Source of the DNA: Bryobacteraceae bacterium | GTDB lineage: Bacteria; Acidobacteriota; Terriglobia; Bryobacterales; Bryobacteraceae | Length of the DNA stretch: 5,513 nt | Assembly: GCA_025929455.1 (NCBI GenBank) | Contig: JAICMB010000261.1 | Location: forward strand, 1 to 5,513 | Direction of reading: 5' to 3' | In this document: piece by piece, positions 5,413 to 5,513 of the stretch | Numbering within the stretch: position 1 is the first letter of the stretch | How the letters are laid out: every line of letters begins with the position of its first letter | Program-made: the position numbers and the translations under genes | Notes under the pieces: generated by a model | What the model was told of the DNA's origin: nothing | What the model saw: only the letters and a program-made list of their open reading frames with translations | Database searches by the model: none

Positions 5413-5487
5413 GCGGGAGTAACTCAATGGTAGAGTCACAGCCTTCCAAGCTGTTGGTTGCGGGTTCGATTCCCGTCTCCCGCTCCA
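5413..5487 (+). tRNA. tRNA-Gly, anticodon UCC, with encoded CCA
   Basis: The cloverleaf folds fully. The acceptor stem is GCGGGAG (5413-5419) with CTCCCGC (5477-5483). The D-arm is ACTC (5422-5425) with GAGT (5433-5436). The anticodon stem ACAGC/GCTGT (5438-5442, 5450-5454) closes the loop CTTCCAA, with anticodon TCC at 5445-5447. A 5-nt variable loop follows, then the T-arm GCGGG/CCCGT (5460-5464, 5472-5476, one G-T pair) around TTCGATT. The discriminator is T5484, and CCA is encoded at 5485-5487. UCC reads GGA and, by wobble, GGG codons. Confidence 0.97.
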
Positions 5488-5513
5488 TCTTGTCAACAAA
5501 TTAACGCGCCTCC

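Noticed and set aside
5490..5499. TTGTCAACAA after the tRNA as a -35 element or attachment-site core
   Set aside because: TTGTCA resembles a -35, but the window ends before a -10 could be seen, and no integrase or duplicated tRNA end is present.
1..5513. CRISPR array, insertion sequence, toxin-antitoxin pair or riboswitch
   Set aside because: I looked for regularly spaced repeats, transposase motifs, terminal inverted repeats, paired small genes and structured leaders and saw none that met the standard.

Overview
The window is GC-rich and densely coding, with ordinary bacterial chromosomal genes, Shine-Dalgarno sites and a tRNA. Base composition, the glmM variant motifs and the style of the histidine kinase and Spy-like protein suggest a Gram-negative soil bacterium. 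Acidobacteriota (Bryobacterales/Solibacter-like) is my best guess, but it is an inference; no marker gene here settles taxonomy.

Layout. (1) 1-894, plus strand: the C-terminal two thirds of phosphoglucosamine mutase (glmM), cut by the window edge. (2) 914-2173, plus strand: a compact arsenic operon. A sigma70-like promoter overlaps a 26-bp inverted repeat, followed by an ArsR repressor whose only cysteines are a vicinal pair near the C-terminus, then an ArsM arsenite S-adenosylmethionine methyltransferase. No arsenic efflux pump or arsenate reductase lies nearby. (3) 2170-4615, minus strand: a two-component operon, histidine kinase first, then an OmpR/PhoB-type response regulator that overlaps the kinase gene by 35 nt. 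The regulator and arsM converge and share a TTAA tetranucleotide that supplies both stop codons. (4) 4616-4801: a divergent intergenic region with several TTAA-containing motifs. (5) 4802-5350, plus strand: a small exported protein with two LTxxQ-like motifs (Spy/CpxP type). (6) 5374-5487: a strong hairpin, then a tRNA-Gly(UCC) gene with encoded CCA.

How the genes may work together. The arsR-arsM pair looks like an autoregulated unit that methylates trivalent arsenic. The kinase, regulator and Spy-like gene form a divergent layout that resembles E. coli cpxRA/cpxP: an envelope-stress or metal-stress sensor next to a periplasmic chaperone-like protein that it may control or be modulated by. 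Whether the two modules are functionally linked cannot be read from the sequence. I see no mobile element, CRISPR array or clearly novel multi-gene system. The most interesting points are the two-cysteine ArsR paired with arsM, the Cpx-like divergent module with an unrecognised large sensor domain and no HAMP, and the overlapping convergent stops.
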